Shown in pieces: positions 50,360-60,967 of a stretch of DNA of 64,000 nt. The stretch spans positions 1 to 64,000 of the forward strand of contig BBDJ01000012.1 in NCBI GenBank assembly GCA_001312325.1, in the 5' to 3' direction. The notes under the pieces were generated by a model that worked only from the letters and a program-made list of their open reading frames with translations, was not told the DNA's origin and searched no databases. The DNA comes from Lysinibacillus pakistanensis (GTDB lineage Bacteria > Bacillota > Bacilli > Bacillales_A > Planococcaceae). Position 1 is the stretch's first letter. Every line of letters starts with the position of its first letter. The position numbers were made by a program, and so were the translations under genes.

Positions 50360-50980
50360 ATGATTAACCTTATACTTAAGGATGTTTTAATACAAAAGAA
50401 AATAATTTTATTTTACATTGCTACTATAATAATCTACTTATTGGCAGGTGTACCCTCCCTAATACCTTTGGGATTTCTTTATAGTGTAATATTTATACTA
50501 AATGCTTTCGCTTACGATGAAAAAGACAACGCTAATATTCTGCTCAATTCTCTACCATATACGAGAAAGGAAATTGTCAGTTCAAAATATATAGGTTCAC
50601 TGATATTTACAACAATATTTGTTTTCATGATTTATGCGGGGGATTTCCTCATAAATGGAAAAGGGGATCTTTTTATATGGAAAGAAATGTTGTTTATTAT
50701 TGGCCTAGTTATGGTCGCTATATCATTCATGTTTCCAATCTCCTATAAATTTAAAACGCATTATTTATTGATTGCTTTAGGTGTTTTATTGGGTATCTAT
50801 ATGTTAACAATTAGTTTACTAGTTCCTGTAAATGATATATTAAGAGAACTAGCACGAAAGTTCCTGACTTTACAAGAAGCGCAAATGTATTTCTTAGCTA
50901 TTCTTACAACTGTTATTTTATATATTGGATCATGGCTATTATCTATTCGTATATATGAGAAGAAAGTTTTTTTAAAATAA
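50360..50980 (+). CDS. ABC-2 type permease, copy 2
   Basis: 206 residues, same layout as copy 1, sharing NLILKDVLIQKK, FAYDEKDNANILLNSLPYTR, KEIVSSKYIGSL and YVGSWLLSIRIY-type stretches. It follows a vestige of the ATPase end, so it arose by tandem duplication and may use the ATPase at 48126. No ATPase of its own. Confidence 0.87.
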   Translation: MINLILKDVLIQKKIILFYIATIIIYLLAGVPSLIPLGFLYSVIFILNAFAYDEKDNANILLNSLPYTRKEIVSSKYIGSLIFTTIFVFMIYAGDFLINGKGDLFIWKEMLFIIGLVMVAISFMFPISYKFKTHYLLIALGVLLGIYMLTISLLVPVNDILRELARKFLTLQEAQMYFLAILTTVILYIGSWLLSIRIYEKKVFLK

Positions 50981-51020
50981 AAAGGCTTGAGCCCAGTAAT
51001 CTAGGCTCAAGCCTTTTATG
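50979..51020. terminator. Strong terminator shared by convergent genes
   Basis: Arms AAAAGGCTTGAGCC / GGCTCAAGCCTTTT. It ends permease copy 2 and, on the other strand, the ABC permease at 51016. Confidence 0.88.
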
Positions 51021-52640
51021 TGCGCTTAAATACAAGTTTCCATAGAAAGAAATTCGTGATGACAAGCACGAATAAATAAATTAATACTCCATAAGAAACT
51101 TGAGCTGCAAGGAAGTAATGCAATCCCGCTAGAACACCTAACGGAGGAAGCAATATAAGAGATTTCCAGCTCTGGGCATCGCAACATCATTAAAGGGCTT
51201 TGTGAAAGGAATGTTACCTCCTATAGTGATATAACAAATGACGGTGTACAAGCAGCTCGTCACTAAAACAATCAGTAAATCTGGAATAATTCTCGGACCG
51301 TAGATGAAGCAGAATATGAGGCTTAGTACAATATATAATGGAATATACAATTTAATCAAAAATGCTTTTAAGCTACCTTTTTTTTAGGTCTGTATAATCT
51401 TTAAGTGGAAAGACCTTATAAATCCAAGCAGCTTTATATTTCGCTGAATAACTAAGCATAAGCACAGCTGACGGAATAATTATCATGCTGAAATAGATAT
51501 TTAAATAGCTCATGCTAACAGAATAATCAACTTCCTCAGACCTAGAAAAAGTAAACATAAAAATGAATGGAATGACAAAGGAAAAGCCTAAAGATGGATA
51601 TACTTTTAGTTTAAACTCTCGCTCTTGTTTCATCATCAGGGAGGCGAAGCGGTAGAAAGCTCTTTCTTCATTAGTTCCACAAATGATGTTTAACAAAAAT
51701 GTCTTTAGTCGATTCTTCCTTTCTTTTTTTTGACTTGCTTGTATTTAATAGCTTTTGCAAATTACGTTCAAAGGTTGGCACTAGTTTGATATATAGCCAT
51801 ATTGAAATAATAGGTATGATGATTGCTAGCAAACAAAAAAACTATAGTCATTAAGGATTGGTTACCATTTAATAGCAACTCATAGGGAGCGGCGAACCAC
51901 ATTGGTATAAGGAAAATACTCCACCAATGAAATACTACCGTCATATCTAAATTGACAAATTCAAAGGATCTAATCAGTACTTGATAGCCAATCATCAGCA
52001 TTAAGGATAGTCCAATTTGAACATAATTGATCATATCCTTCAGCTTTTCTCCATCAAAGAATCGTAGAATCATCATATAGAGAATGGCGGTAAGCGCTAC
52101 AATAAATAGGTTGATTAGAAAAATTTCAAACACTGTTAAAATAAAGAATGCAAGGCCTTGTTTGATGAGGCTAACGACAAGTGGAATGGCTGTTAATGCC
52201 ACTGTTAAATAAGTTAAATAGATGAAAATATGCATAAACTTTGCGGCATTAATCGTTTTTGTAGAGATTGGCTTAGTCGAAAGGATACTTCTGTCGCGTA
52301 CATCCAGTAGGACTGATGAAAAGTCCGAAATCAAGGATGTCATAATTAAAAAAATAATCATGCCATATGAAATACTCATCTGGAAAAGGAAATTTTGACC
52401 AAAGCTCATCAGTGGAATGAGTATAAGCCCGAACAAAACATAAATCCATAAGGACTTAATATAGCCGTATTTTTGATCTTCCTTCTTCTTGTTCTGGTTA
52501 AATATTGTCGGTACTTTACGCTCATCCATTGTTAATTTTACATGGAGGATTTTCCTCATCATGTCATAATCAATGCCCAATTTGATAAAAATAATGCGGA
52601 ATTTATCAAGCAACAGTAGGGTTTTAAAATCTGTCATCAT
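51016..52640 (-). CDS. ABC transporter permease, large, frameshifted
   Basis: About 540 residues and ten or more membrane helices after repair. It starts MTDFKTLLLLDKFRIIFIKLG, then SLWIYVLFGLILIPLMSFGQ, LLDVRDRSILSTKPISTKTIN, FLIPMWFAAPYELLLNGNQS, ICGTNEERAFYRFASLMMKQEREFK, IYKVFPLKDYTDLKKGSLKA, and a last helical part. Breaks near 51190, 51380, 51725 and 51830. Its start overlaps the ATPase stop by four bases. It forms an exporter with the ATPase at 52637. Confidence 0.8.
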
Positions 52641-53416
52641 TGTACCTCTTGTACAATGGAAACAAACTTCTCACCAATTTCCTGATGTTCGTGGAAGCCT
52701 GTCAATTGATTGAAAATTCTTTCCAATGTTCCCTCTGTATTCTCTGCTTGCAGCTCCGCAAACGTACCATCAGCAGCAATTTTCCCGTCGTACAACAGGA
52801 TAATTCGGCTACTGATTTTCTCTACGACATCCATAATATGGGATGAATAGAATATCGTTTTTCCTTGGGCAGCTAACTGTGTTAAGATTTCCTTAAAAAT
52901 CATGACACTATTTGCGTCTAAGCCATTAATGGGTTCATCTAAAAATAGGATGTCTGGATTATGTAATAGACTGGCGATAATTAATAGCTTTTGTCGCATT
53001 CCCTTAGAATAAGAGGAAATTCTAGCGTGGTAGGCTTCTCCAACACCGAACAATTCCATTAGGGATTTTGATTTGTCAGCGGCTACATCTAAATCAAGTC
53101 CGTATAACTGTCCAATAAAGGTTAAATACTCGTAGCCTGTTAAATTATCATAAACATCAGCGATTTCTGGCACATAACCAATTCTTCGTTTATAGGCTAG
53201 TTGATTTTCTTTAATGCTCTCACCAAAGAGCCTGATATCTCCACCATAGTCACCCTCTAGCCCTAAAATTATTTTCACAGTTGTGCTTTTACCAGCACCA
53301 TTAGGACCAATATAGCCTATAATTTCTCCTCTAGATGCATGGAGGTCAATCCCCTTTAATATTTCTTTGTTCCCATAACTTTTCGTTAAATTCGAAATCG
53401 TTAAAATCTCTTCCAT
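52637..53416 (-). CDS. ABC transporter ATP-binding protein
   Basis: 259 residues. Walker A IGPNGAGKST, signature SYSKGMRQKLLIIASLL, Walker B ILFLDEPINGLD, switch SSHIMD. I take the ATG at 53416 (MEEILTISNLTKSYG), eight bases after AAAGGGG, over upstream in-frame codons. It is coupled to the permease by ATGA overlap. Divergent from the sigma gene at 53554, 137 bases away. Confidence 0.93.
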   Translation of the reverse strand: MEEILTISNLTKSYGNKEILKGIDLHASRGEIIGYIGPNGAGKSTTVKIILGLEGDYGGDIRLFGESIKENQLAYKRRIGYVPEIADVYDNLTGYEYLTFIGQLYGLDLDVAADKSKSLMELFGVGEAYHARISSYSKGMRQKLLIIASLLHNPDILFLDEPINGLDANSVMIFKEILTQLAAQGKTIFYSSHIMDVVEKISSRIILLYDGKIAADGTFAELQAENTEGTLERIFNQLTGFHEHQEIGEKFVSIVQEVQ

Positions 53417-53499
53417 TTCGTAGCCCCTTTCAATCTTAGAAAAATTAACCATAAACATACTATACCATAGAAAAAGAGAGTATTTTCCTTTTGATAAAA

Positions 53500-53529
53500 T
53501 GAAACCAGTTCATTTCCAGGTTTGTCTAA
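53500..53529 (+). promoter_or_regulatory. Possible ECF promoter
   Basis: TGAAACC at 53500 and GTCTAA at 53524 with 17 bases between, just before a sigma-factor gene. The shape fits ECF autoregulation. Confidence 0.5.
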
Positions 53530-53553
53530 CTTCATAAGAGGGGAGGTTATGCT

Positions 53554-54078
53554 TTGACTAGTGATGACAAAGAGCAATTGCTGTATGAGGCTATGGAGCA
53601 ACATGGTGATTATTTAAAGCGGTTGGTTTATACATATGTAAAAGAATTACAGAAAACAGAAGATATTGTACAGGATGTCTTTATTAAATTTTATAAAAGC
53701 TTAGAGACCTTTGAAGGGCGTTCTTCCATAAAAACGTATTTATATCGAATAGCTGTGAACGAGTGTCAAAATTATTTAAAAAGCTGGCACTATAGAAAAT
53801 TGGAAGTGACGGAAAAAGTAAGGACATGGTTAAAGCGTGAATCCCTTGAAGTGGACTATTTGCAGAAGGAGCAAAATCAATCAATAGGCGAACTAGTGAG
53901 CTCTTTACCAATTAAATACCGAGAAGTATTATGGCTACATTATTATGTTGAACTTTCAATTACTGAAATGGCCGATGTTTTAAAATGCTCTCCTAACACA
54001 ATAAAAACACGGCTAGCACGAGGGAGAAAATTAGCAAAAATAACGATAGAGGAGGGAGAAATTGAATATGAATATTAA
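53554..54078 (+). CDS. ECF-type RNA polymerase sigma factor
   Basis: 174 residues, intact. Region 2 LKRLVYTYVKELQKTEDIVQDVFIKFYKSL and SSIKTYLYRIAVNECQNYLKSW; region 4 LPIKYREVLWLHYYVELSITEMADVLKCSPNTIKTRLARGRKLAK. TTG start behind GGGGAGG. It overlaps the next gene by about ten bases, as in sigma/anti-sigma pairs. It is most like the SigV/SigM-type small sigma factors, but a specific name is not justified. Confidence 0.9.
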   Translation: MTSDDKEQLLYEAMEQHGDYLKRLVYTYVKELQKTEDIVQDVFIKFYKSLETFEGRSSIKTYLYRIAVNECQNYLKSWHYRKLEVTEKVRTWLKRESLEVDYLQKEQNQSIGELVSSLPIKYREVLWLHYYVELSITEMADVLKCSPNTIKTRLARGRKLAKITIEEGEIEYEY

Positions 54079-54927
54079 ACATGAACTGGAGCGATCTCTT
54101 CCTGCTTCTATAAAATTATCAGAGAAGGAAAAGGCAAATATTCGTACAAAAATACAGAAGTCCCATCAGCCTAAATATCATGTTAAGCCCTTAATTGTTT
54201 CAATAGTTGCTGCTATTCTAATAGGAATTAGCCTATTACCTATAATTCAATCGGTAGAAAAAGCTAGCCCGCCCTTAAATGATACCTCAATGTCTATTAC
54301 GGATGAAGGGCAACAGCAAAATATTGAACCATCAGCAGTCTGTGGAAGAAACTCCAAAAGAACCACTTTCGCTTACGGATGAAGAAAAAAAGACAATATT
54401 ATGAGCAATATTTAGAAATTATAGATAGAGCGATGCAGAAAAAAACAGGTTTATCCTTTGGGGTTGTACCAATAGAGGAATATAAAGATGAATATTGGAT
54501 TACACCACAACAATTTGAAAATGACGTTCAATCATGGTTAGAGGAGCACTTGGCTACAGAACGTGAGAAAATTGATAATATGTTAATAACACCGGAACCT
54601 GTAATTACCAATGCAGATGGCAGTACAACTAAAACAACTTATATTTACTTCCCAAACCTTTTAAAAACAATCGAAGTAACAGGATATTTTGAAACACAAT
54701 ATAATGAAGTTTCTAAACGACAATTATTTAAAAGTGTTGACAATATCTCAACTACATTAACCTATCCCAAGGGCGATTGGGTACAAACCTCTTATAATGT
54801 TTTTTTAATAGATGGTGGAAGGACCTATCGTATCAGAATTGAAGGATACTTTGATTATGTTGGGTTACATTATGAAAAAGCATTTACCATTGAATTTAAT
54901 TGTGATGGTAATGGCAAGATATATTAG
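54068..54927 (+). CDS. Probable anti-sigma factor, single-helix exported domain, frameshifted
   Basis: About 286 residues. A short charged cytoplasmic part (MNIKHELERSLPASIKLSEKEKANIRTKI), one helix VKPLIVSIVAAILIGISLLPII, then a large outside domain (EPLSLTDEEKRQYYEQYLEII, FYGVVPIEEY-like stretch, TKTTYIYFPNLLKTIEV, to NCDGNGKIY). Breaks near 54345 and 54390. Adjacent to the sigma gene with overlapping ends. No zinc anti-sigma motif is seen, so the role is inferred from position and topology. Confidence 0.7.
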
Positions 54928-55028
54928 TGTTTTTTTTTGAATAGAAAACTATGCCATATAATAAAGATTAGAATAATTCAATATGGAAGTTCGATATTCA
55001 GTTTTAGGTTTATGAGGGTGGTGAGCAC

Positions 55029-55555
55029 ATGGAGAAAATAAAAGTTCAACTGTCTATGTATAACCCGAAGTGGGAACAACAATATGCATATGAAAAAGAC
55101 AGAATTCAAGTAGCTTTTGGGGAAAGGGTTATTGGTATTGAACATATTGGAAGTACATCAATTAAGGGACTAGACGCAAAACCTATCATTGACATACTTG
55201 TAGGTGTACAAAAATTAGATGAGATGCCAGAATACATGGATGCTTTAACTTTAATTGACTATGAATATGTTCCGAAACCCGAATTTGCTGATAGAAAATT
55301 TTTTTAGAAAAGGGTTATGGGGACAGGGAACATGTCATTTACATATTTGTGAATTCAATAGTGGGGAATGGATTGAAAAAATACTGTTTCGTGATTATCT
55401 TCGAACACATCCTCAAGCAGCAAATGAATATGCTTTGTTAAAAAAAACAACTGGCGACTAAATATCAAAATGATCGTTCAATCTATACCAAGGAAAAGGA
55501 ACCGTTCATTAGAAAGATAATCGATAGAGCTAAGATAGAACGAATGGTTTATTAA
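55029..55555 (+). CDS. GrpB family nucleotidyltransferase-fold protein, two frameshifts
   Basis: About 175 residues. GrpB wording: LSMYNPKWEQQYAYEKDRIQ, VIGIEHIGSTSIKGLDAKPIIDILVGV with the GSTS and D-x-D-like metal residues, then KGLWGQGTCHLHICEFNSGEW, LFRDYLRTHPQAANEYALLK. Breaks near 55300 and 55447. The family has a nucleotidyltransferase fold and unknown substrate; in some bacteria it is fused to CoaE. Single gene. Confidence 0.88.
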
Positions 55556-55575
55556 CCAATAAGAAGAAGGTTCAT

Positions 55576-55621
55576 TAGCCCCTACATGTTTAACATTTAA
55601 CTAACATGTATGGGGTAGTTT
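55576..55621 (+). terminator. Terminator-like hairpin
   Basis: GCCCCTACATGTT / AACATGTATGGGG with TTTAATTTT, after the GrpB gene. Confidence 0.65.
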
Positions 55622-55748
55622 AATTTTGAAGATTAATAAACTTAGAATTGTTATTATTTTAAACAACCACTGCTAAAGAAAATTCCATATGCTGTGGACC
55701 TTTTGAGTGAAAGACAGTTATGCAAAAATAAAGCAAGGGGGTCAGGAA

Positions 55749-57205
55749 GTGTTTAATGATTTTAAGCTTGTGGGTGATCGTCCTGTTTATATTCAATTAA
55801 AGGATTATTTAAAAGAAATGATTATCAAGGGACATCTGCTGGAGCATCAGAAGCTTCCATCTACCCGTGAACTTAGTAAGTTATTATCGGTCAGTAGAAA
55901 TACAGTACTAAATGCATATGCAGATTTAGAGCAAGATGGCATTATCTATGCAGTGAAAGGAAAAGGGAATTTTATAGGAAAGGTCGTAACAGTGAAAACC
56001 ACATCTGTGGAGCTTCATTGGAGGGAGAGGCTTAATAAGGTTACTTTATTAGCTGATGAATTAGATTTGATGAAGCAGGAGGATAGTCACTGGGAAAAAG
56101 GCATGATTTCCTTCAACAGTGTCGCCCCAGAAGAAAAGCTTTTTGATATGGAAAATTTCAAAAGAGCCTTTTTAACTCGGATGTCCCTTGAAGGAGATAT
56201 CGTATTGAATTACGGCTATGCCAAGGGCTATAAACCGCTAATCGAATACCTTCTTCACTATATGGAAAGGAAGGGTGTCGATATTTCCAATAAGGATATT
56301 TTAATTACAAATGGCTTTACCGAGGGTTTGGACATTTTGCTATCTTCCTTTGCTAAAAAATCTGGGCGTGTGATTTGCGAAAATCCTACTCATCACGCCG
56401 CTTTAAAGCTTTTTCGTTTGCATGGCTTTGATATCCACGGAATTGACATGAGGGATGATGGTATCGATATACATCAGGTTGAAAAAAAGCTTGGCAGCAA
56501 AGGATTTCGATTTTGCTTATTTGATTCCGTCCTATCATAATCCAACAGGAATTGTGACCTCCTCTGAAAAAAAGGGCTGAAATCATTAGCCTTTTTTTCT
56601 AAATATCAAATTCCGATTGTAGAAGATGGCTTTAATGAGGAATTACGTTATTCAGGCTCTCATTTAGCACCGCTAATAACCTTTATTGGTGCAGGTAACA
56701 ATGTTATTTATATCAGTAGCTTTTCAAAAATCCTTTTTCCAGGCTTACGGGTTGGCTGGATTTTAGCAGATAGGGAGCTTATTCATTGTTTGGAAAGTGT
56801 GAAAAGGGCACGGACTATTCATACATCAACATTAGATCAAGCTGTACTTTATCAATATTTACAGGATGGCTATTTCGAAAAATATTTAAAAAAAGGCTAG
56901 GTCAGTCTATAAGAAAAAAATATGAACTAGCCCGTCAAGCTTGCAAACAATACATTCCCTTTAAAAGAATGACTGGAGATGGTGGCCTTCATCTCTTTAT
57001 TGAGTTAGAGCAAGGAATAAATGCTCGTACACTATTGGAAAAGTGCTATCAAAGAGGGGTTGTTTTTTATCCCGGGGATGTTTTTTATAGCAATGGCGAA
57101 GGTAGTAATACTTTTCGATTAGGTTTTTCTCGGTTAAAAGAAGAGGATATTGTCCATGGAATTAAGATTATTGGAGATACCTTGAAAAATGAAATGGGGA
57201 GTTGA
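55749..57205 (+). CDS. MocR-type regulator (DdlR-like), frameshifted
   Basis: About 480 residues. An N-terminal GntR winged helix (YIQLKDYLKEMIIKGHLLEHQKLPSTRELSKLLSVSRNTVLNAYADLEQDGIIYAVKGKGNFI) is fused to an aminotransferase-like PLP domain (ILITNGFTEGLDILLSSFAKK; PSYHNPTGIVTSSEKR; PIVEDGFNEELRY; SSFSKILFPGLRVGWIL with the PLP lysine). Breaks near 56490, 56570, 56785 and 56890. Start GTG at 55749 after AAGGGGGT. In Brevibacillus the MocR protein DdlR activates the D-Ala-D-Ala ligase gene; here ddl follows four bases later. Confidence 0.87.
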
Positions 57206-57209
57206 ATAA

Positions 57210-58113
57210 ATGCGAGTTGGCGTTATTATGGGTGGAATTTCCTCTGAAAAGCAGGTCTCTATCATGACAGGGAATGAAATGATTGCCCATTTAGATAAAA
57301 ATAAATATGAAGTTGTCGCAATTGAACTACACGACAAAACAGAGCTTATAGAGAAGGTAAGAAACATTGATATTGCTCTGTTAGCGCTTCATGGCAAATT
57401 TGGAGAAGATGGCATGATACAAGGTGTACTTGAGACCTTAGATGTGCCGTATACTGGCAGTGGTATGCTAGCAAGTGGTATTTGTATGGATAAAAATATA
57501 TCGAAAAAAATTCTTCGTTATGAAGGAATTGAAACACCAGATTGGCTCCATCTTTCGACTATGGAGGAGCTGCGGCTAGATGAAGTGGATAAAATGGGGT
57601 ATCCGTTAGTAATAAAACCAAATTCGGGTGGCTCCAGTGTAGGGGTTAAAATAGTAAATGATAAAGATGCCTTAGTATCTGCGGTTTCAGAAGTATTCAA
57701 ATGGGATACTGAAATTATTATCGAAAAGTTTATTGAGGGGGAGGAAATAACCTGCTCGATCATGGGTGGTGAGCTATTACCAATATTGTCGATTCGACAT
57801 ACCGCACAGTTTTTTTGACTATGAGGCGAAATATAATGATGCTTCTACAATGGAGGAGGTAATTGAACTTCCGACTGCCATACATGAACGTGTTGCGGAA
57901 GCTGCAATAGCCAGCTATAACGCTTTAAAATGCAGTGTTTATGCTAGAATTGATATGTTAATCAAAGATGGCATTCCATATGTTATGGAGGTCAATACAT
58001 TACCAGGTATGACAAAAAACAGCCTACTCCCAAAAAGCGCACTTGGGGCGGGAATAGGCTATGCAAACCTACTAGATAAAATAATAGAAACATCCTTACA
58101 GATAAGACGATAA
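57210..58113 (+). CDS. ddl: D-alanine--D-alanine ligase, one frameshift
   Basis: Joins two D-alanines for peptidoglycan in the cytoplasm. 300 residues after removing one T near 57808. Seen: MRVGVIMGGISSEKQVSIMTG, LHGKFGEDGMIQGVLETLDVPYTGSG, VIKPNSGGSSVGVKIV, then YARIDMLIKDGIPYVMEVNTLPGMTKNSLLPKSA with the metal and substrate residues. It starts four bases after the MocR gene, so the two form one operon. Confidence 0.95.
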
Positions 58114-58139
58114 ATCAGTGGTAGGTTGCTTGGTATAAA

Positions 58140-58174
58140 AAAACACCTTTTATGCTTCAACAAAAGGTGTTTAG
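58140..58174. terminator. Shared terminator between convergent genes
   Basis: Arms AAAACACCTTTT / AAAAGGTGTTT between ddl and the YitT gene. Confidence 0.82.
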
Positions 58175-58183
58175 ACGCTCTAA

Positions 58184-59024
58184 CTAAGATTTAGATAACT
58201 CTATAAATCCATGTCCAAAAACATCTCTGACATCGTGAATGGCAATAAAGGCATCCTTATCGATTTCTTTAACAATTTTCTTGAGTTTTACGACCTCTTG
58301 TTTACTAATTACAATATAAAGAATTTCTTTTTGTTCCTTTGTATAATAGCCATGTCCTGATAGCACTGTAACGCCACGATTCATAAAGCCATTTACATGA
58401 CTCGCAATGTCTTCTGGCTTTTTCGAAATAATGGTAACTGCTTTTTTTAGGATTGACACCTTCAATAACAAATTCCATCACCTTTGTTCCGACATAGAGC
58501 ATAATAATAGTCAGCATTAATGCCTCTGCCCCAATAATAAAATACGATGAAAAAGCGACAATTAAATCAAAGAATAAAAGACCATAGCTAATACTCCAGC
58601 CAAGGTACTTATTTGTTATTCTTGCTAAGATTGTAGAACCTGCTGTTGTTCCACCAACTCTAATTATTAAACCGATGCCGACTCCAGCAAATACCCCACC
58701 AAAAATAGTATTCACAATAATCTCATCAGAAGCAATGGACCATGATTCTGTCAAATGTAAGAAAAGTGAATGGAGAGAAACGGCAATAATCGTATAAATC
58801 GTTGTTTGCCTACTTAAAAATTTATAGCCAACCACTAATAAAGCCGCATTTAGCACAAAGCTTACAATACTTGGTGACCATCCAAACAGATAATACGCAA
58901 TAATCGTTAAACCTGTAACGCCACCCTCACCTAAATCATTTGGAATGACAAATAGGTTGACAGCCAGTGCAAAAAGCAGTGACCCAACGGCAATAATGAA
59001 TATATCCATAAAGTATTTTTTCAT
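58184..59024 (-). CDS. YitT family membrane protein (DUF161/DUF2179), one frameshift
   Basis: About 280 residues. Five to six helices (MDIFIIAVGSLLFALAVNLF, GLTIIAYYLFGWSPSIVSFVLNAALL, IIVNTIFGGVFAGVGIGLIIRVGGTTAG, ISYGLLFFDLIVAFSSYFII), then the cytoplasmic DUF2179 domain (KKPEDIASHVNGFMNRGVTVLSGHGYYTKEQKEILYIVI). The frame breaks in the A-run near 58445. I take the ATG at 59024. Function of the family is unknown; a transporter role is suspected. Confidence 0.88.
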
Positions 59025-59174
59025 TACACACACCACCAAAACGTTTGATTTTTTCTATATCAAGTTTATATCGTTTTTAGAACGTTTATCAATAATATTT
59101 ATTAATCGTAAACCTAATTTTTAAAGAAATCTATAACAATGGAGCATACTAATGAAAAAAAAGGATGATGAAGA

Positions 59175-59618
59175 ATGCTAAATACACTTGTATTGACTAA
59201 ATTAATCATTAATATGCCTGCCAACGAGGTATTTGAAGCTATTGTATCTCCAGATAAAATCGGAAACTTTTGGTTCTCCAGCAGCTCGGAAAGATGGGAA
59301 AAGGATAAAAGAATCTTATTAAGATATGAAGAATACAATGCAAAAGGCGTTATAACTGTACTTGAAATGGAAAACAATCAGAAAATAGTATTTTCATGGG
59401 GTGAGGAGCATGGCGAGGGGACAGTGGTAACCATTACACTTACAGAGCTTGGGTCAGGGACAATTATTGAAGTCAGGGAATCAGGATTAAATGAAGAAGA
59501 TCCAGATGTTGTAGCTAAAATGATGCAGCAAAAGGAAGGCTGGGTGTATACATTAACGTGCTTAAAGGCTTATGTTGAAAACGGAATCAATAATTTAAGA
59601 GCCTCCTTGATTCATTAA
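59175..59618 (+). CDS. SRPBCC/AHSA1-domain protein
   Basis: 147 residues of the START-like fold: INMPANEVFEAIVSPDKIGNFWFSSSSERW, ITVLEMENNQKIVFSWGEEHGEG, VTITLTELGSGTIIEVRESGL, then KEGWVYTLTCLKAYVENG. The fold holds hydrophobic ligands. AAAGGATG site. Single gene; role unknown. Confidence 0.88.
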   Translation: MLNTLVLTKLIINMPANEVFEAIVSPDKIGNFWFSSSSERWEKDKRILLRYEEYNAKGVITVLEMENNQKIVFSWGEEHGEGTVVTITLTELGSGTIIEVRESGLNEEDPDVVAKMMQQKEGWVYTLTCLKAYVENGINNLRASLIH

Positions 59619-59783
59619 GGCAGTATTAATTAGTAAAGGCTGGTTAAAAATGAGCTAGCCTTCCTTTATGTCAGTTTAGAATATAGTAAAATTACCATAA
59701 TTATGATAATTTCGGGTATAATATGATTAATAACCACAAGGTAGTAGAGTTTCATTTTGCTGGTAATCATGGAGGTAGTAATT

Positions 59784-60913
59784 TTGAAAACAGTTTTTTT
59801 GGATTATTGGAGGTCTATTTGCTTGTATTGGAATAGCAATAGGCATAGTATTTTGGATATTTCAGAAAGACCTCAATAAGGATAACCCCGACTATGTCCT
59901 ACAATTCATAAAGGAAAATAAAGATAATGAACAAGTATCCTTAGCGATTCATTACAATCAACAAAAATGGGTAGAGATGAATACAAAGAAGCCTCTTCCG
60001 TTAGCGAGTACAGTTAAAATTATTGTAGCGATAGAATATGCACAACAGGCAGCGGAGGGGCGTATAAATTCTCAACAACTAGTAAGTTAGAGGATCTACA
60101 AACCTTTTATATCCCCAAAACAGATGGTGGGCACATGAAGCATGGCTAAAGCAATTAAAGCAAGATAACAAAATAGAGAATAATTTTGTATCCTTGAGTG
60201 AAGTAGCCAATGGTATGATAGCCTATAGTTCGAATGCAAATACAGAATTTTTAATGGAGCTATTAGGCCTAGAAAATATTAATAAGGTATTAGAGCAATT
60301 AAATTTAGTGGATCATGAACCTTTGTATCCAATAGTAAGTTCATTGTACATACCTACTCAATTCATGAAAGAAAAGGGTCTAACAAAAAAGGAAACCTTA
60401 ACAGCTATGAAGGCTATGGATATGACAGAATATAGGGAAAGGGCATTGTCTATTCATGAAGCTTGGTTAAAAAAAGCCCCTAAGCAATGAGGAAAAGAAA
60501 AAAATCTCTTCAAACCCTTGATATGGATTTTCAAAAGATCTGGTCTGATCGTTTGATAAGGGCAACAACGGCAGATTATATAACAATTTTAGAGAAGCTA
60601 AATCATAAAAATTACTTTAATGAAGATGTGCATAAATATCTAGATCCTGTAATGGAACAATTAATGCAAAACCCCAAAAATCAAAAATGGCTTTTACATG
60701 GGGGTCAAAAGGGAGGTTCTACTGCCTTTGTATTGACATTAGCAGCGTATACAAAGGATAAGGAGGGGAATCAAACGGAAATCGCCTTTTTTTGCCAATA
60801 ATCTTAATAGGATAGAACAGGCAAAGCTATCTAAAAACATGAATAGCTTTCAATTGAAGTTTTTAACAGATGAGAAATTTCGATTACATGTACAAAAGGA
60901 ATTGTCCCAATAA
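59784..60913 (+). CDS. Serine hydrolase, class A beta-lactamase-like, frameshifted
   Basis: About 370 residues after repair. Membrane anchor VFWIIGGLFACIGIAIGIVFWIF. Active-site motifs ASTVKI (SxxK), YSSNANTE (SxN) and GGQKGGS (K-G-G in place of KTG). TTG start at 59784 behind GGAGG. Breaks near 59797, 60090, 60135, 60485 and 60790. The anchor and motifs suggest a surface-facing penicillin-recognising enzyme; whether it hydrolyses beta-lactams cannot be told. Confidence 0.8.
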
Positions 60914-60967
60914 CTTGAAGTTGCCTCGGTAGCTAAATGAATCCAGGCAACTTTTAATGTTGTCATC

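Noticed and set aside
59784..60913. Confident call as a drug-inactivating beta-lactamase
   Set aside because: The three active-site motifs fit the wider penicillin-recognising family; an N-terminal anchor and the KGGS variant leave the activity undecided.
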